Assembly: GCA_934183255.1 (NCBI GenBank)
Contig: CAKPSD010000001.1
Coordinates: 310,001 to 374,000 of the forward strand
DNA from: an uncultured Bacilli bacterium
Lineage (GTDB): Bacteria > Bacillota_I > Bacilli_A > RFN20 > DUOF01
Reading direction: 5' to 3'
Length of the DNA stretch: 64,000 bases
Shown: piece by piece, positions 18,401-27,179 of the stretch
How the letters are laid out: each line of letters opens with the position of its first letter
How positions within the stretch are numbered: the first letter of the stretch is position 1
Position numbers and translations under genes: made by a program
Notes under the pieces: generated by a model
The model's input: the letters and a program-made list of their open reading frames with translations, nothing else
Database searches by the model: none
What the model was told of the DNA's origin: nothing

Positions 18401-18415
18401 TTATTATCATAATAA
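18401..18415 (-). promoter_or_regulatory. Palindrome upstream of nrtR, candidate operator
   Basis: TTATTATCATAATAA is a perfect 7-1-7 palindrome 25 bases before the chosen nrtR start. NrtR proteins repress their own NAD operons through short palindromes, so this is a candidate autoregulatory site. The AT richness of the region makes chance palindromes likely. Confidence 0.35.
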
Positions 18416-18495
18416 TGCTATCAAAGTATAAAATCAAGTAAAAGTAATCTAATTTAATATTTTTTTATATATTTTTATAGAAGGAGGTTAATAAA

Positions 18496-18822
18496 ATGAA
18501 CAATGAAACTGATAACACCTATGAATTTGGAGATATGAGTTGTAACGCTTTTGTTGACCTTCTTTTATCCTTAAATGAATATGAACTTACTATTTTAGGA
18601 TGCGCTATTGGAATACTACTTATACCATCTACAACAGTTAACCAACAAAACTCTTTAGGAAATTTTTTTGAACTAATTGGTCAAGTGCTTTTAACAGCAA
18701 GTTCTCAAGCTATTAATTTACAACCCAATGGTCCTAGTAGAGTAGAACTCGCTAAAAGGATCAAAGAGTTAGAAAAAGAATTAGAGAAAATAAAAAGAGA
18801 TTGTTGTAATAACAATCCCTAA
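18496..18822 (+). CDS. Small protein with hydrophobic middle and coiled-coil tail, unrecognised
   Basis: The protein is 108 residues and starts at ATG 18496 behind AGAAGGAGG. An acidic N-terminus (ETDNTYEFGDMS) is followed by a hydrophobic region near residues 22-48 with ELTILGCAIGILLIPST, a Ser/Asn/Gln-rich stretch, and a C-terminal Lys/Glu coiled coil (AKRIKELEKELEKIKR) ending DCCNNNP. It is divergent from nrtR and convergent with the secreted-protein operon. Membrane association is likely. No family is recognised. Confidence 0.6.
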   Translation: MNNETDNTYEFGDMSCNAFVDLLLSLNEYELTILGCAIGILLIPSTTVNQQNSLGNFFELIGQVLLTASSQAINLQPNGPSRVELAKRIKELEKELEKIKRDCCNNNP

Positions 18823-18840
18823 TTGTAATTATTTTGATTT

Positions 18841-19164
18841 TTATCGTAAAGATGATGTGTATTTTTTATCTTTTTCTTCCATATTATTTATTATTATGTC
18901 ATCACAAGCAATAATCAATGGTTCTCCATTGTCAATTGGAATTATAAAGTTATTTCTTTCATATTTTATATTTCCTAACAATGAACATCCATCATATTTT
19001 TGTATATCAATAGCTTTTAAAACATTAACAAATTCTATTTTAAGTAAAGATGTGAACATATCTCTTGTAGATATAAAAATTAAATTATTATGATTATTTC
19101 TCAAATTTAAAATTTGATCATCACAAAATTCAATAGAACATATGTATTCAATCTTTTTATTCAT
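18841..19164 (-). CDS. Small protein downstream of secreted protein; candidate immunity factor
   Basis: The protein is 107 residues starting MNKKIEYICSIEF. I chose the ATG at 19164 because GGAGGTAAAAGG lies just upstream; the longer frame would overlap the preceding gene. It has no signal peptide and looks like a compact alpha/beta cytoplasmic protein (LIFISTRDMFTSLLK, NNFIIPIDNGEPLIIACDD). It lies 22 bases after the large secreted protein whose tail resembles a toxin domain, which is the usual place for an immunity gene. That role is inferred from position only. Confidence 0.55.
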   Translation of the reverse strand: MNKKIEYICSIEFCDDQILNLRNNHNNLIFISTRDMFTSLLKIEFVNVLKAIDIQKYDGCSLLGNIKYERNNFIIPIDNGEPLIIACDDIIINNMEEKDKKYTSSLR

Positions 19165-19186
19165 TTTACCTTTTACCTCCAAATTA

Positions 19187-21205
19187 TTAGCCATAAAATA
19201 CATGTGAATGTTTTTTATTACTTCTGTTTGTTAAACTTCCAGGATGAAAATGTGAAAGTCCTCCTTTATGCGCTGGATGTGGTATTGGCGTTGTACCAGG
19301 ATCACTAGCTAAAGTTGCTGCTTTTAATGCATCACTTGGATTCGCACAATATGCCCCTAAAAACAAGATGTTCAAAGATAATACAGCTGCTGCCATTTCT
19401 ACAGTCAAGCCTATAGAATCAAATACAACAGGATACCCCTCAAACATAGGTGTGGTAGCTAATCTGCATGCTGCATTTTTCTCATTTGTATATTCTATTT
19501 CAATATCTCTAGTTGTAACTTTATCCATGACTATAACTGTACTTGCTGTTAGAACAGCTACATCTAATATGTCTTTTACGCCATCTAATACATCTGAATA
19601 ATCATCAACATATTCTATAACTTCAACTACTTCTTTAGCAACAAATAATCCAACAATCCAATTCCATGCTGTAGTTAATGCATCTTTTACCCAATTTCCT
19701 ATATCAACTAATAATTGATATGCTTCATCAATAATAGTTTCTATTAATAATCCAGCTTGTGTAAATACATCAGGATCTGCAGTTGCTAAATAAAATACTC
19801 CTGCCATTAAAACTATTAGCGCAATTGTTCCTACTTCAACAAGTACCATAGTTTCTGCCATCAATGTAGCATATGTTTCATTTGAATCATTATCAGCATT
19901 TAACAATTTATCATAAAATTTGTTATGTGCATATGTAGATGTATCAACACTTTTTCTTGAATATGCCAAACTAGAAACTGTACTTTTTTGCTCAATTTCT
20001 ATATGCATTTTATCATCTTCAACATATGTTTTTACTTTTGATTTTTCACCATTTTTAACAAATTCTCTATATATAACATTTCCTTGTGGATCTTTATAAT
20101 CAACAACGCCTACATTTTCATCACGATTTATAGCAAACATTACTTCTTTTGTATAACTTTCACCATTAGAATTAGTTCCTGTTACATTTAAAAAATAAAT
20201 TCCATCATTTTTTACAACATAATTTCTATCTATTCTATTATCGTTCAATGTAGCAGTGTATTTTACTCCATACTTATCGCTATCATGAGTCCAATTTATT
20301 GTAACATTACTATTGTATATACCTTCGTTTGAAACACCTTCAACTATTGCATTTAAACTAATTAATAATTTAGCATTTGCATATTCATATTCTCCATATG
20401 AATATATTGGCTTAGTATAATCATCAACATACTTATATGTTTCTTCTACATATCGTGTAATAGGATTAGAAAGATCATCAATTGTTTCAATATATGAAGT
20501 TCTAGATCTATCTCTATATTTATATTCCTTAGACTTACAAATTCCTAAAAATCCTCTTCTAGTACAAACACTTCCTAAATATTCTCTTTCATATGTATCA
20601 GTTGAGTATTTTTTAGATCCCCATATCCAATCACTACTATCGCTTAATTTATTTGCTCTTTGATATGTATTCCAACCACTCCATGAATTATAACGTACAA
20701 CATCTTTTTTATTGTATCCTATAATTTCATTGTGAGCTGCAGCATCTACAACTTTTTTTTGCTCAAATCCTTGTAACGAAGATTCCTTGTGTTCTTCTAC
20801 CTCGTATAAAGCCCCCATAATCCACACGTCATCGGATACTTTTGTATATCCTTCTTCATACCATCTGTTTCTTGTTCTATCTCTATACTCATAGTCTATA
20901 TTTGTACAAATAAACAAAAACCAAGAAGAACATTTTAGTCCTAAATATTCTCTTTCATATGTATTTTCTTCAGATGAATATTTAGTATTGGCACCAAACA
21001 GCTTAGCAATAGCCCATGGACTGTCAGATAACCTTTTATCACTAATAAAAGTATTCCATGGTGACCATTCATCATACTTCCACTCATTAGCAACTAATTC
21101 TTCTTTCTTTTCCTCTGCTGATATTACTTCATTTTGAGAAATTGAATATAAAGATGTTACTATTAGTGATAATATAACAACAAATATAAATAGTTTCTTT
21201 TTCAT
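19187..21205 (-). CDS. Secreted multi-domain protein with duplicated Trp/Cys module and toxin-like C-terminal tail
   Basis: The protein is 672 residues, starting at ATG 21205 behind GGAGGGGGGATA. Residues 1-29 are a signal peptide. Two related modules follow, near residues 43-125 and 165-250: each has W-[ST]-x-WNT, a KLSD/RLSDS motif, TYEREYLG, two Cys around a hydrophobic FLxIC stretch, and YxYRDR[TS]R. An Ig-like segment follows around residues 285-370 (NVTINWTHDSD). Then come hydrophobic helices (about 445-475, 520-545 and 625-650). The protein ends in HPAHKGGLSHFHPG and KKHSHVFYG, a His-rich tail like C-terminal nuclease toxin domains. It sits between a MacB-like transporter and a small protein gene. 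A toxin or bacteriocin-like role is inferred. Confidence 0.7.
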   Translation of the reverse strand: MKKKLFIFVVILSLIVTSLYSISQNEVISAEEKKEELVANEWKYDEWSPWNTFISDKRLSDSPWAIAKLFGANTKYSSEENTYEREYLGLKCSSWFLFICTNIDYEYRDRTRNRWYEEGYTKVSDDVWIMGALYEVEEHKESSLQGFEQKKVVDAAAHNEIIGYNKKDVVRYNSWSGWNTYQRANKLSDSSDWIWGSKKYSTDTYEREYLGSVCTRRGFLGICKSKEYKYRDRSRTSYIETIDDLSNPITRYVEETYKYVDDYTKPIYSYGEYEYANAKLLISLNAIVEGVSNEGIYNSNVTINWTHDSDKYGVKYTATLNDNRIDRNYVVKNDGIYFLNVTGTNSNGESYTKEVMFAINRDENVGVVDYKDPQGNVIYREFVKNGEKSKVKTYVEDDKMHIEIEQKSTVSSLAYSRKSVDTSTYAHNKFYDKLLNADNDSNETYATLMAETMVLVEVGTIALIVLMAGVFYLATADPDVFTQAGLLIETIIDEAYQLLVDIGNWVKDALTTAWNWIVGLFVAKEVVEVIEYVDDYSDVLDGVKDILDVAVLTASTVIVMDKVTTRDIEIEYTNEKNAACRLATTPMFEGYPVVFDSIGLTVEMAAAVLSLNILFLGAYCANPSDALKAATLASDPGTTPIPHPAHKGGLSHFHPGSLTNRSNKKHSHVFYG

Positions 21206-21218
21206 TTTATCCCCCCTC

Positions 21219-23630
21219 CTATTTATTAATTGTTTCTATCGGCCTTGTTGAAAATATATCTTTCAAAGCTAATAGGCAGAATAAATTTGTTAGAACTACC
21301 AATAAAGCAATAATCTCTATCATAGCTCCTACATTAAAATATAATACAGTAATAGTTACATTAAAACTATTACTTATAATTTTATTAATTAATGAATTAG
21401 TTAATATCCCTATGGAAATAGATAGTACAGAAACAATTATAGTAACCATTCCACTTTCAAGTAAAAATATTTTACATATATCAAAATTTGTTGCACCTAA
21501 AGACTTTAAAATTCCTATATCATGTAATCTGTCAACAATAGTAGATTTTATTGTAGACAAAATTAATAGGCAACTAAAAATTATAAGTGTTACTATAATT
21601 ACTATAAAAATTGTTTTTAAACTATCAAAAATATTATCACTTACATATAAAGCTTCACTATATGATGTATTATGTCTATAACCTAAATTTTCCAAATCAT
21701 TCAACAATTGAATACTTTGATTTTTATTATCATTTTGAAGTTCCATGTAAACTCCAGAATACATCCATGAATTTGAAACTATAATATCTTCATATAATAT
21801 ATCAAAATCATTATTAGAAACATATACACCACTTTCATGTTCAACCACGCCAACCACTTTATAAACTATTGACTTACTTTTTTTATTTAAAGCATCATAT
21901 GAATATTCTAACCATATATTTGTGTTTAAATAATCATCAACAATAGAATTATTATCATATATACTTTGTTTACTAATTTTAAATATTTCAGAAAATGTTT
22001 GAATATCTAGAATTATTTCATTGTCGTTTTCTATATTTCTACTATTTCCTAAAAAAGGCATATTTGCTGCAGACCATGACAAAGATAATATATTAAAATT
22101 TTGGGATGTATAATTATATTTCAATTTCATTTCATTACTTGTAAATGAATTTAAAATACTAGAAAATTCAAAACTATCTTTTACATAAATCAAAGAGTAA
22201 TCGTTACTTTTATGAACTTGGAAATTATTTAACAATTGATTAAAATATCCATTTCTTTCATAATTTTTAAGTTTTTCATATTCTTTGTGAGAATCTTCAA
22301 CAACTCCAACAATTTTAAGATTAGAACCTAAATTGTTTATTGGTAAATAGTTATTTATTATTTGATCATATGATTTAATATCTTTGTATACAAATTTTGT
22401 TATCATTTCTGCTAAATATTCACTAACTAATATTTCACCATTGTCAACAGGTAATGTACCATATTTTAATTTATGTGATATATTACTCATATTTTTCACA
22501 TAAACAATTCCTTTTATTGTATTATCATAATATGGATTAGTAGAATCATAATCATCTTCGTTACTTATATAAAGGTTAACTGCTTTTAAATAATTAAATT
22601 CTATATTATTATATTTATTTTTTAAAATTTCTATGTCATTTTTTGTTGCTGATGAAGTTTCTGTCCAGCAAACTTTTGATATTCCTTTGCCTTCACAATA
22701 TTCTTTACTTTTAATTAAATTAATTGTTTCAATCCCATTGTTTTTAAAATTATTATATGCAGAAGAACCCTTATCATATTTAAAAAAATGTAATGATGAA
22801 AATAAAAATGAAAATGTTATTGTTAGCAAAAGAATCATGTTAACAAATTTTAATTTTCTATTTTTAATATTTGATGTTGCAAATTTAAATATTCTTTTAT
22901 TGCCAAGTTTACTTTTTTTTAAAATTTCTATTTTCTCATTATTTTCACTATCATTACATTCTATAGTGTTAGATTCTATAATTCCATTATTTATTTTCAC
23001 TACACCATCACTATATTTTTTGACAATTTTTTCATCATGCGTAACCATTATAACTAACATTTTTTCTGAAATATTTTTTAAAATATTCATAACTTTATTA
23101 GCATTTTCTTTATCTAAATTTCCTGTTGGCTCATCTACTAATAATATCTTTGGTTCTTTTATAAGAGCTCGTGCTATTGCTACTCTCTGCTTTTCACCAC
23201 CACTAATTTGATTAGGATATTTATAATCTATGGAAGAAATATCTAATTTATTAAGTACTGTAGTTATTTTTGAATCCATAGATAATTCATCGCAATTTTG
23301 AAGTTCTAAAGCTAAGGATATATTATCATAGACAGTATATTCATCAATTAAATTAAAATTTTGAAAAACAAAACCAATCATTGTATTTCTATAGTAATCC
23401 AATTCTCTTGATGATAATTGATTTATTTCTATATCATCTATATACATATTTCCTGTTGTTGGCTTATCTAAGCATCCTAAAATATTTAATAAAGTTGACT
23501 TTCCACTACCACTTTTTCCAATAATAGAATAAAAGCCCTTAGATGGAAAATTTAATGAGATATTATTTAATGCGGTTTTTCTTCTATTTTTCACTACATA
23601 AGTTTTTGTAACACCATTTAATTTAATCAT
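21219..23630 (-). CDS. MacB-like ABC transporter, ATPase fused to FtsX-type permease
   Basis: The protein is 803 residues. The N-terminal ATPase has Walker A GKSGSGKST (about 38-46), Q-loop FVFQNFNL, signature ISGGEKQR and Walker B LLVDEPTGNLD. A first membrane helix near residue 265 is followed by a large extracytoplasmic region (about 290-660). Three C-terminal helices then follow near 672-692, 715-740 and 760-785, as in type VII (MacB/FtsX-like) mechanotransmission transporters. The start has GAGGTGATAC upstream. The secreted 672-residue protein follows after 13 bases, so they are co-expressed. It could serve export, self-protection or envelope stress; no regulator gene is adjacent. Confidence 0.88.
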   Translation of the reverse strand: MIKLNGVTKTYVVKNRRKTALNNISLNFPSKGFYSIIGKSGSGKSTLLNILGCLDKPTTGNMYIDDIEINQLSSRELDYYRNTMIGFVFQNFNLIDEYTVYDNISLALELQNCDELSMDSKITTVLNKLDISSIDYKYPNQISGGEKQRVAIARALIKEPKILLVDEPTGNLDKENANKVMNILKNISEKMLVIMVTHDEKIVKKYSDGVVKINNGIIESNTIECNDSENNEKIEILKKSKLGNKRIFKFATSNIKNRKLKFVNMILLLTITFSFLFSSLHFFKYDKGSSAYNNFKNNGIETINLIKSKEYCEGKGISKVCWTETSSATKNDIEILKNKYNNIEFNYLKAVNLYISNEDDYDSTNPYYDNTIKGIVYVKNMSNISHKLKYGTLPVDNGEILVSEYLAEMITKFVYKDIKSYDQIINNYLPINNLGSNLKIVGVVEDSHKEYEKLKNYERNGYFNQLLNNFQVHKSNDYSLIYVKDSFEFSSILNSFTSNEMKLKYNYTSQNFNILSLSWSAANMPFLGNSRNIENDNEIILDIQTFSEIFKISKQSIYDNNSIVDDYLNTNIWLEYSYDALNKKSKSIVYKVVGVVEHESGVYVSNNDFDILYEDIIVSNSWMYSGVYMELQNDNKNQSIQLLNDLENLGYRHNTSYSEALYVSDNIFDSLKTIFIVIIVTLIIFSCLLILSTIKSTIVDRLHDIGILKSLGATNFDICKIFLLESGMVTIIVSVLSISIGILTNSLINKIISNSFNVTITVLYFNVGAMIEIIALLVVLTNLFCLLALKDIFSTRPIETINK

Positions 23631-23657
23631 CGTATCACCTCAACTTAAATTATTAAT

Positions 23658-23686
23658 ATAATAAGTTTTTTTTTTATAAAATGCAA
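23658..23686 (-). promoter_or_regulatory. Promoter of the MacB-like/secreted protein operon
   Basis: On the minus strand, -35 TTGCAT (23681-23686) and -10 TATTAT (23658-23663) are 17 bases apart, about 28 bases before the start at 23630. The spacer contains a long T/A run. Confidence 0.6.
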
Positions 23687-23739
23687 CTAAATCTTTTTAT
23701 TAAAAGTTAAATAAAGTATTATATTAATAGGTGATTTAT

Positions 23740-24390
23740 ATGAAAAGAATTTTTTTAATACCAATATGTTTATTATCAATAGTAGGATGTTCTTGCAACA
23801 AAGAAAGTTTTTCAATTGAAAAATTCAAAACTTATAATAGCAATGACATATCTACATATAAAATGGAGTATATTGAAGAAAATAATGATATAGTTGAGAA
23901 AAAATTTGAAGTTTATAGCAACTGCGATAGTACTGCATGTGAATATTATGTAAAAAAAGAAGAAAATAACTTAGTTTTTGAATATACATATAAATATCTA
24001 AATAACCATTATCTTATTTATACTAAAACAAATGGCGTTTTAACAAAAACAAATGAATTACGTGAAGGTATTAAAGTCAGTGACAAAAACTTTGAAGTAA
24101 GCATACATACTCTTAAGGAATTTATTAAAAATGATATTGCTTTATATGATAAGGGCGATGACAATTTTGAAACTAAAATAAGCAAAAATAAATATCTTAC
24201 TACATATAAAGCATATACTATTGATAATGTTTTATCAGAAAAAACTATTAATCAATATTCTTTTGATAAAGAAAATATTTCTAGTTTAGAAAGAAAAAAA
24301 GAAATATATTCTCAAGAAAATAATGAAATATTAAATACAAAAAAAATATATATAAATATTAAATATAATAATGTTGTTATACCAGAATAA
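23740..24390 (+). CDS. Small lipoprotein, unrecognised
   Basis: The protein is 216 residues. ATG at 23740 has AGGTGA upstream; a GTG three codons earlier overlaps that site. It has a clear lipoprotein signal, KRIFLIPICLLSIVGC, with Cys in SIVGC, so it is anchored outside. The rest is Lys/Glu/Asn-rich with alternating short strands (FEYTYKYLNNHYLIYTK, YLTTYKAYTIDNVL), as in small beta-rich lipoproteins. It is transcribed divergently from the MacB-like operon and ends at a strong terminator. No family is recognised. Confidence 0.65.
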   Translation: MKRIFLIPICLLSIVGCSCNKESFSIEKFKTYNSNDISTYKMEYIEENNDIVEKKFEVYSNCDSTACEYYVKKEENNLVFEYTYKYLNNHYLIYTKTNGVLTKTNELREGIKVSDKNFEVSIHTLKEFIKNDIALYDKGDDNFETKISKNKYLTTYKAYTIDNVLSEKTINQYSFDKENISSLERKKEIYSQENNEILNTKKIYINIKYNNVVIPE

Positions 24391-24409
24391 TTATTTTTAT
24401 TTATCCATA

Positions 24410-24437
24410 AAAAAAAGCAGATAATCTGCTTTTTTTG
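24410..24437. terminator. Bidirectional terminator between convergent genes
   Basis: AAGCAGAT and ATCTGCTT pair closely, flanked by an A run and a T run. It can terminate the lipoprotein gene from the left and the ABC-2 permease gene (stop at 24449) from the right. Confidence 0.85.
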
Positions 24438-24448
24438 TTTATCTTTAA

Positions 24449-26272
24449 TTATAGAGGTAAATCTTTCTTCTTAAACTTAATAGATCCAAGTATATATCCT
24501 ACAAGTCCAATAACTACTAAGATACATAGTTTCCAAATAAAGGCATTTGTTCCATTAATTATAGATATTGTATCAAATAAAGATATAATTGAAACATAGT
24601 TAAAGTTATTTAGAGCATCTAATCTTACTATTGAAGGAATTACTTTTGAGCCAAATAATCCTAACATTGTAGCAACTAGGAAGAACATACTAATTCCTCC
24701 ACCAATTGACATAGAATATTTACTTCTATCAAAATAGCAAGAAGCAAAATAACAAATACCAGACATTGCAAATAATACAATGAATGCACCTAAGTTAAAT
24801 AGTAATACTTTACCATATGTTAAGCTAGTTTCTACTTTATCTAATACTTGTGATAAGCATATACAGCTAGTAATTGAAGTAAGCGCAAACATAGCAAATA
24901 ATGAACCAACTAAAAAGATTGCTTGAGTAAATACAACTTGTTTTCTTTTAGTAGATGTAGATAATACATAAGCCATTGATCCACTATCAACTTGTCCTGC
25001 GATTAAGTTATTAGATACCATGATTAAATATATTATTGGTAATAATAATCCAGCCATTTTAAAGAAGATAGAACCAACTATTAAGCTAAATAAATCCATT
25101 TGACCTACTTCTTGTAAAGCTTCACTAACACTTTTTGGTAATGATGATAATAAACTATTTGATAAATCACCTTTTAAAGTATTTTGCATAGTTAGTATTG
25201 CCTCATTATAAGCTTCTTCACTAGCGTATTCATTATTATTCTTTTTCTCATTAATTAAACTCATTTCATATTCATATCTTGTTTTATATGATAATAATGT
25301 TGTTTTTGCTAAGTGTTTAATTCCAGTATAGTTGTAACCAAATGCTTCATATTTTTCTTTAGTTACATTATATTTTGCAAGTTGAGATAACATTAAATTA
25401 ACATTTTCTTCACTGCTCATATTACCTGCTAAAAAGATTGATGAACACTCTTCAGATCTATTAGTAATATATGCTATTCTTTCATCTGAAGTTAAATATG
25501 CTGAATCAGTTGCATTACTTACTAAACTCATAATATCATAGTTAGAGGGAGCATCTTCATTTAAACTAGTATAAAAACTATCAAATTCATTAGATGGATT
25601 AATATTGTACATTACTACTCCTAATAATTCTTTATATTCTTTTGAATCTTCAGTAGCTTCTTTATTAATTTTCTTTGCATTTTTTAATTCTAATTCTTTT
25701 ACGCTATTTAATCCTACTAAATAAGCAGCTTTTACTACTCCTGTATTTCCAATTGGTTTAGATGCATTCCAAACAGTCAATGCTTGAGTATATGCCTCTA
25801 CTGTTTCATAATCACTTTGGACTGGCATACTATTTTTCCAATCATTGAAATTCTTTAAATATGCTTGTTCTACTAATACTGTTGCTTGAGGCATACTATT
25901 TTTCCAAGTTAAAGCAGCACTAACGTATTCTTCATCACTTTCATAGTTACTTCTACTAGGTTCATTTGCAAGCCATGCTTCAAATTTAACATTATATGTA
26001 ATTGCAGATTGTAAGCTAATAGTAAATGAACTATCAAAAGTCATTAATCCTTCATTTGCTATGTTGTAATAATTAATAGCTCTTGCTTCCATTTGACTTT
26101 CTATTTCTTCTTTAATAATAGTGTCTTGCATAGAATCTTTAACTTCACCAATACTTCCACCGCCACTAATAAGTATTACGCATGATAACATAAAACATAC
26201 TGCAACAGTGATGATAGCCCACATTATTCCATTAGCTTTACATGATTGTTTAAACAAAGCTTTACTAAACAT
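24449..26272 (-). CDS. ABC-2 type permease with large extracytoplasmic insert
   Basis: The protein is 607 residues. I chose ATG at 26272 (MFSKALFKQ) because AAGGA lies eight bases upstream, whereas the ATG three codons earlier overlaps the site. One membrane helix near residues 18-40 is followed by about 350 mostly polar residues rich in Asn, Ser, Glu and Tyr. Two related segments, WKNSMPQATVLVEQAYL and WKNSMPVQSDYETVEAY, occur there. Six helices then follow from about residue 395 to the end. It overlaps the upstream ATPase gene by eight bases. It is the membrane subunit for one or both ATPases of the TetR-controlled operon. Confidence 0.85.
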   Translation of the reverse strand: MFSKALFKQSCKANGIMWAIITVAVCFMLSCVILISGGGSIGEVKDSMQDTIIKEEIESQMEARAINYYNIANEGLMTFDSSFTISLQSAITYNVKFEAWLANEPSRSNYESDEEYVSAALTWKNSMPQATVLVEQAYLKNFNDWKNSMPVQSDYETVEAYTQALTVWNASKPIGNTGVVKAAYLVGLNSVKELELKNAKKINKEATEDSKEYKELLGVVMYNINPSNEFDSFYTSLNEDAPSNYDIMSLVSNATDSAYLTSDERIAYITNRSEECSSIFLAGNMSSEENVNLMLSQLAKYNVTKEKYEAFGYNYTGIKHLAKTTLLSYKTRYEYEMSLINEKKNNNEYASEEAYNEAILTMQNTLKGDLSNSLLSSLPKSVSEALQEVGQMDLFSLIVGSIFFKMAGLLLPIIYLIMVSNNLIAGQVDSGSMAYVLSTSTKRKQVVFTQAIFLVGSLFAMFALTSITSCICLSQVLDKVETSLTYGKVLLFNLGAFIVLFAMSGICYFASCYFDRSKYSMSIGGGISMFFLVATMLGLFGSKVIPSIVRLDALNNFNYVSIISLFDTISIINGTNAFIWKLCILVVIGLVGYILGSIKFKKKDLPL

Positions 26273-27179
26273 TTTTATCATTCCTTTCTTTCTTTTTTAA
26301 TACTTCTTTAAAATGTTTTTCTAAGGTATATTTAACTTCAGACATAAATTTTACATTTAATCCTTTTAGTTTTTTAAATAACTCATTTATTTCTTCATTT
26401 TTAACATTAACCGTAACTTGATTATATTGTTTTTGAACTCTTATAGTTTTAAAACCAAATTCATTAAATTTATCAAAATCTTCTTTATTATTAAATTCTA
26501 TTTTAAAATCTTTACTAGGTCTATTCTTTATATCATTCATATTAGCAACATCAATAATATGTCCATTACTAATTAGAGCTACTTTATCACATGTTTGTTC
26601 CATTTCTTCAAACATATGACTACTCATAAATATTGTTTTACCTTTTTTATGCTCTTCTTTTATTATATTTAAGAATGCTACTCTCATTAAAGGATCAAGT
26701 CCAGTTGTAGGTTCATCTAGAATAATAATATCAGCATTGTTCATTAAGACTGCTACTAAAGCTGTCTTTTGTTTCATACCTTTACTCATTCTTTTTAAAT
26801 TAGCTCTTGGATCTAATTGTAATTTTTCAATTAATTCATTAGCGTAACTCATGTCTTTTAATCCATAGAAGTCTGCTTGAGATTTAAGAAATTCTGTACC
26901 TGTTTTTAAATCAGGGAAAGCTATTTCTCCAGGAACATATCCTACATGTTTTGCTATCTCACTAGCATTTTTCCATGACTCTAATCCATTTACATACACA
27001 TGTCCACTTGTTGGTTTAACAAATCCTAAAATGTTTCTAATAGTAGTTGTCTTACCACTTCCATTTGTTCCTACAAATCCAACCATTTCACCTTTTTTAA
27101 TAGTAAGATTTATATCAAATATTCCTTGATTATTACCATAATCTTTTGTAAGGCTTTCTATAACTATTACCTCATCCAT
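26265..27179 (-). CDS. ABC transporter ATP-binding protein
   Basis: This 304-residue ATPase has Walker A GTNGSGKTT, signature MSKGMKQK, Walker B IIILDEPTTGLD and switch His in SSHMFEE. A C-terminal extension of about 90 residues (from IEFNNKEDFDKF) resembles the regulatory tail of BcrA/CcmA-like export ATPases. It overlaps the upstream ATPase gene at its start and the permease gene at its end, so all three are translationally coupled. It probably powers drug or lipid export with the 607-residue permease. Confidence 0.92.
   Translation of the reverse strand: MDEVIVIESLTKDYGNNQGIFDINLTIKKGEMVGFVGTNGSGKTTTIRNILGFVKPTSGHVYVNGLESWKNASEIAKHVGYVPGEIAFPDLKTGTEFLKSQADFYGLKDMSYANELIEKLQLDPRANLKRMSKGMKQKTALVAVLMNNADIIILDEPTTGLDPLMRVAFLNIIKEEHKKGKTIFMSSHMFEEMEQTCDKVALISNGHIIDVANMNDIKNRPSKDFKIEFNNKEDFDKFNEFGFKTIRVQKQYNQVTVNVKNEEINELFKKLKGLNVKFMSEVKYTLEKHFKEVLKKKERNDKNV

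Noticed and set aside
18799..18817. GATTGTT/AACAATC hairpin at the end of the 108-residue gene
   Set aside because: No T run follows it, so terminator function is not supported.
22633..23211. 192-codon plus-strand frame opposite the MacB-like ATPase
   Set aside because: Low-complexity hydrophobic shadow of a strongly conserved ATPase coding strand.
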